This document shows positions 42,722 through 44,801 of a stretch of DNA of 44,801 nt, in pieces. The stretch lies in assembly GCF_030232885.1 (NCBI RefSeq), contig NZ_JASPGD010000014.1, positions 1 to 44,801 on the forward strand, read 5' to 3'. The position numbers and the translations under genes are program-made. Every line of letters starts with the position of its first letter. Positions within the stretch are counted from its first letter, which is position 1. Source of the stretch: Corynebacterium sp. MSK297. GTDB lineage: Bacteria > Actinomycetota > Actinomycetes > Mycobacteriales > Mycobacteriaceae. Below the pieces are notes generated by a model that worked only from the letters and a program-made list of their open reading frames with translations, did not search any database and was not told the origin of the DNA.

Positions 42722-44311
42722 TTAGTTATCGCGCGCAGCGTTGAGCAAGACACCGCGGATTCCGGAGTGGAACCCGTCACGCAGTTTTACGCGTTGGGTT
42801 TCGCTCAAGGTGTATTCGTGGAGCGTTTCGCACGCGAACTGCAAAAGTGGCCGGTCTACCTCCGGAGGTAATCCACCACCGGAAAGCAGGTGCGCCTGGT
42901 CGCGTTGTTCAGTCGACGCTGCGTTGTCGTACCACCAACGAGCGTACTGCTGGCCGACGTCGTAAGGGGTTTGGAATCCCGCCGAGGTCCAGACTTCTTC
43001 CGGCAATGGCACATAGCGGGAACGAAGTTTGCGGCGCGGCGCCATCATGGATGGGGATGGGCGCGGCGTGGCTGGTTTCGCGGCGGATGCCGATGCTGCG
43101 GGCTGGGAGCCTTCGTTGTTTTTAGCGTCGGCAGGCGATTCAGCCTGGTGCGTGCCCGGGGTTGCGCGGCTCTGCGCATGCAATTCGGCCTCGACTTCGG
43201 ACGGATCGTTGTCGTCGTCAAGTTGTTCGCCTGGCGAAGTATCGGGCTTGGTAGTAGGCGCTGCCGGGATGATTTTTGGTGCAGGGTTTTCCCCACCGGG
43301 AGTAGTGGGTGGGGTTGGCGCCACATCGTCAGACGCTACAGGTGCGTCCTTTGTCGTGGACAGTTCGCTTGGTTTCGGAGCAGGCGCGACGGTCTCGGCG
43401 AATTCGTCGCTGTCTGGTTTACGTAGGTTTTCGCCGGGTTTTGCGCCGCTTGCCGACGCCGAGTGCTTGTTTTCAGACAATTTCGTTGACCCGCTCGTCG
43501 CCGGAGCGGAAGGGGAAGCCGGGGTACCCGGAGCAATCGATGCAGCGCGGTCGGTCGCGGTATCTGAAGTTCCCGGTTTGGAGGCTTTGGCAGTGGCGCC
43601 AGCGCCCCCAGTTTCGGGTGTAGTTGATTCACATGTTGTCGGTTCGGTGTCGTCGACTGCAGGTTGTGCAGAACCTGGTTCCGCATCGGTGCCAGCTTCT
43701 GATTCGGCGTTGTCTGCTGTTGGGGGCGCGCACTGGGTTTCTCGCACGGTAGGCGGCAGGGGACCTTCCAACACCTGAAGTTCCATGGCCCCGGTGAAAT
43801 CCTCCCGGGGGTCCAAGATCGTGGTCGTGTCGCAGGCATGACGCAGGGCGGCGGACATAGAATCCCAGCCAAAGCCGTAGAGGTGCACCCGGATTCCGGC
43901 GTTGGTTGCTTCCTGTACGCCTGGGATCATGTCGGCGTCGCCAGAAACCAGCACTATATCGGTGAATTGTTGTTTGCAGGCGGTGGTCACCATGTCTGCT
44001 ACTAAGCGCGTGTCGACGGCTTTTTGCGTGCGTCGTTCTCCCCATTCGATTAATTGGCCGGTGCGAAGCTGCACCCCTTCGCAGGTTCTTAAGGCACGTT
44101 GGTAGCGGTGCGGCCCGGTATCGGGGATGCCGTCGTACCAGTTCTGACGGTGGACGCGTTGGCCTAGCTGGTTGGAGATCATGCCATCAAGGATGGCGAC
44201 AACCTCAGGTAAATCGATTTCTAATTGAGCGCGGGCGCCGATCTCCCACGAGTTATAAAAGCTCGCAAGCAAATAAGAGGTATCGACGTACACAACTGTG
44301 CGTTCAAGCAT
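42722..44311 (-). CDS. NYN-domain (PIN-like RNase) protein with disordered middle
   Basis: 529 residues. The NYN domain covers about 1-175: T-V-V-Y-V-D-T-S-Y-L-L, then D-T-R-L-V-A-D-M-V-T-T-A and D-I-V-L-V-S-G-D-A-D-M-I-P-G-V, giving the aspartates of LabA-like nucleases (PIN fold, metal-dependent). Next is a Pro/Ala/Thr/Ser-rich region (about 190-400) and a C-terminal domain (about 420-525) with W-T-S-A-G-F-Q-T-P-Y-D-V-G-Q-Q-Y-A-R-W-W-Y-D. Proteins with this order are actinobacterial and poorly known; an RNA- or tRNA-related role is inferred. A decamer lies at 43449. The ATG is followed by a long gene-free region rightward. Confidence 0.75.
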   Translation of the reverse strand: MLERTVVYVDTSYLLASFYNSWEIGARAQLEIDLPEVVAILDGMISNQLGQRVHRQNWYDGIPDTGPHRYQRALRTCEGVQLRTGQLIEWGERRTQKAVDTRLVADMVTTACKQQFTDIVLVSGDADMIPGVQEATNAGIRVHLYGFGWDSMSAALRHACDTTTILDPREDFTGAMELQVLEGPLPPTVRETQCAPPTADNAESEAGTDAEPGSAQPAVDDTEPTTCESTTPETGGAGATAKASKPGTSDTATDRAASIAPGTPASPSAPATSGSTKLSENKHSASASGAKPGENLRKPDSDEFAETVAPAPKPSELSTTKDAPVASDDVAPTPPTTPGGENPAPKIIPAAPTTKPDTSPGEQLDDDNDPSEVEAELHAQSRATPGTHQAESPADAKNNEGSQPAASASAAKPATPRPSPSMMAPRRKLRSRYVPLPEEVWTSAGFQTPYDVGQQYARWWYDNAASTEQRDQAHLLSGGGLPPEVDRPLLQFACETLHEYTLSETQRVKLRDGFHSGIRGVLLNAARDN

Positions 44312-44574
44312 GTCTCCTAAGTCCGTTTCTCGAATAGATCTAAATAAGTTTCTCTACCTAGTTTGCCTGAATACGGGCAATGAGTCGATTAAACCGGTCC
44401 GTTAACAGGGACATTCAAGGAGAAAGCCAGTAAGACACTGAGAAAATCTGGCGTAGAGGTGCCGTGAGTGGGGCGTGGAACACAGTAGCGCGTAGGAAGG
44501 TTGCGCAGGAAAGACGCGTAGCAAGGTTTAGTTGGAATTAAGATTTAAACACCGGGTATAGGCGCGGTTATAAG

Positions 44575-44588
44575 CGACTTATAAGTCG
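44575..44588. promoter_or_regulatory. 14-bp perfect palindrome upstream of the last gene
   Basis: CGACTTATAAGTCG is fully palindromic and lies amid partial copies (TTATAAGCGAC before it, TTAAGTCG after), about 72 bases upstream of the likely -35. An operator is plausible. No other feature is recognised in 44312-44659. Confidence 0.45.
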
Positions 44589-44659
44589 GTTAAGTCGAAG
44601 TGATGGCATCGGGAAAATAAGCTCTTGACCGGCACTAACGAAAGCGTTGAACAATCGAT

Positions 44660-44688
44660 TTGCGTTAACTTTTGTTATCGCTTAAGCT
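44660..44688 (+). promoter_or_regulatory. Candidate promoter of the last gene
   Basis: TTGCGT (44660-44665), 17-base spacer, TAAGCT (44683-44688). Transcription would begin near 44695, 27 bases before the ATG. Confidence 0.4.
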
Positions 44689-44721
44689 TATCCAAGTCGC
44701 CGCGAGGGGCTGACAGGGAAA

Positions 44722-44801
44722 ATGACTTCACAGGATGTTGGTTCTGGTGGTTGTGTTTCTTGTTTGTCTGGTGGTGATGATCATAATTTTATAGGGCCGA
44801 T
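44722..44801 (+). CDS. Partial gene, N-terminus only
   Basis: 26 codons from ATG 44722, after ACAGGGAAA. The peptide begins M-T-S-Q-D-V-G-S-G-G-C-V-S-C-L-S-G-G-D-D-H and is cut by the window end. A C-x-x-C pair appears at once (residues 11 and 14), so a metal or disulfide site is possible. I cannot name it; a random frame is possible but start, ribosome-binding site and promoter agree. Confidence 0.4.
   Translation, partial: MTSQDVGSGGCVSCLSGGDDHNFIGP

Larger units (their letters stand above)
782..43458. repeat. Dispersed decamer CGTCGGCAAG (and CGTCGACAAG)
   Basis: Exact CGTCGGCAAG begins at 782, 1668, 6312, 8271, 21241, 23712, 23970, 28435, 29726, 31828 and 38461; the reverse complement begins at 8347, 21156, 22104, 23539, 25219 and 43449. 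CGTCGACAAG or complement begins at 4965, 6839, 23886, 24417, 28049, 28336, 29838, 32578 and 37350. None were found from 8357 to 21155. Copies fall in several reading frames and one is intergenic. Counted by eye, so a few may be missed. Confidence 0.8.

Noticed and set aside
43029..43778. A 249-residue plus-strand open frame inside the NYN gene
   Set aside because: It is antisense to the Pro/Ala/Thr-rich linker, whose biased composition keeps the opposite frame open; no start signal or domain.
1..44801. tRNA or rRNA genes
   Set aside because: No cloverleaf or conserved rRNA stretch was noticed on either strand by eye.

Overview
The window looks like a chromosomal segment of a Corynebacterium (Actinobacteria, moderately high GC). 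The basis is the syntenic block ino1 - MarR/Usp - ponA - GT87 - rpsF - ssb - rplI - dnaB, which resembles the corynebacterial/mycobacterial order but has no rpsR between ssb and rplI, plus a chrSA/hrtBA heme-tolerance cluster, a Nei2-type glycosylase and a TrhO protein very like the corynebacterial one. The species cannot be fixed from sequence alone.

Left part (1-11,020): the 3' end of an IS3-family transposase, a minus-strand FAD-binding dehydrogenase, and an AT-richer two-gene ABC exporter that stops next to a solo IS-type terminal repeat. Then come a minus-strand two-component system (ChrA/ChrS-like), divergent from an ABC heme exporter (HrtB/HrtA-like), a KtrB/KtrA potassium uptake pair and a short YdeI/OmdA-domain protein. 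A second IS end follows, in inverted orientation and sharing a perfect 13-bp terminal sequence with the first.

Middle part (11,020-20,090): an accessory defence island. It holds a type III restriction-modification system whose Mod gene is interrupted by two in-frame TAA codons 24 bases apart, and whose Res gene looks intact. Directly behind it is a two-gene CBASS-type anti-phage system: a two-TM SLATT effector overlapping an SMODS nucleotidyltransferase with a C-terminal AGS-C sensor. The island ends in a gene graveyard: a lipoprotein with a stop codon, a GNAT gene with two frameshifts, a transporter fragment and a decayed IS3 copy.

Right part (20,090-44,801): mostly housekeeping. There is a small orphan gene, a cupin, the NAD(P)HX repair enzyme, Nei2 glycosylase, a DUF1846 protein, TrhO, a membrane protein, Usp-MarR-Ino1 (minus strand), then PonA, a GT87 mannosyltransferase-like protein, rpsF-ssb-rplI, dnaB, thioredoxin, sucCD, a PspA-like protein, a NYN-domain protein and the first 26 codons of another gene.

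Non-coding signals that stand out: (i) a decamer, CGTCGGCAAG, present 17 times on both strands (9 more copies of CGTCGACAAG), in several reading frames and absent from the defence island; (ii) four perfect TTATCCACA DnaA boxes between rplI and dnaB; (iii) two near-identical 16-bp direct repeats between ino1 and ponA; (iv) an 18-bp dyad between chrS and hrtB; (v) paired hairpins in the rpsF leader. All counts were made by eye.
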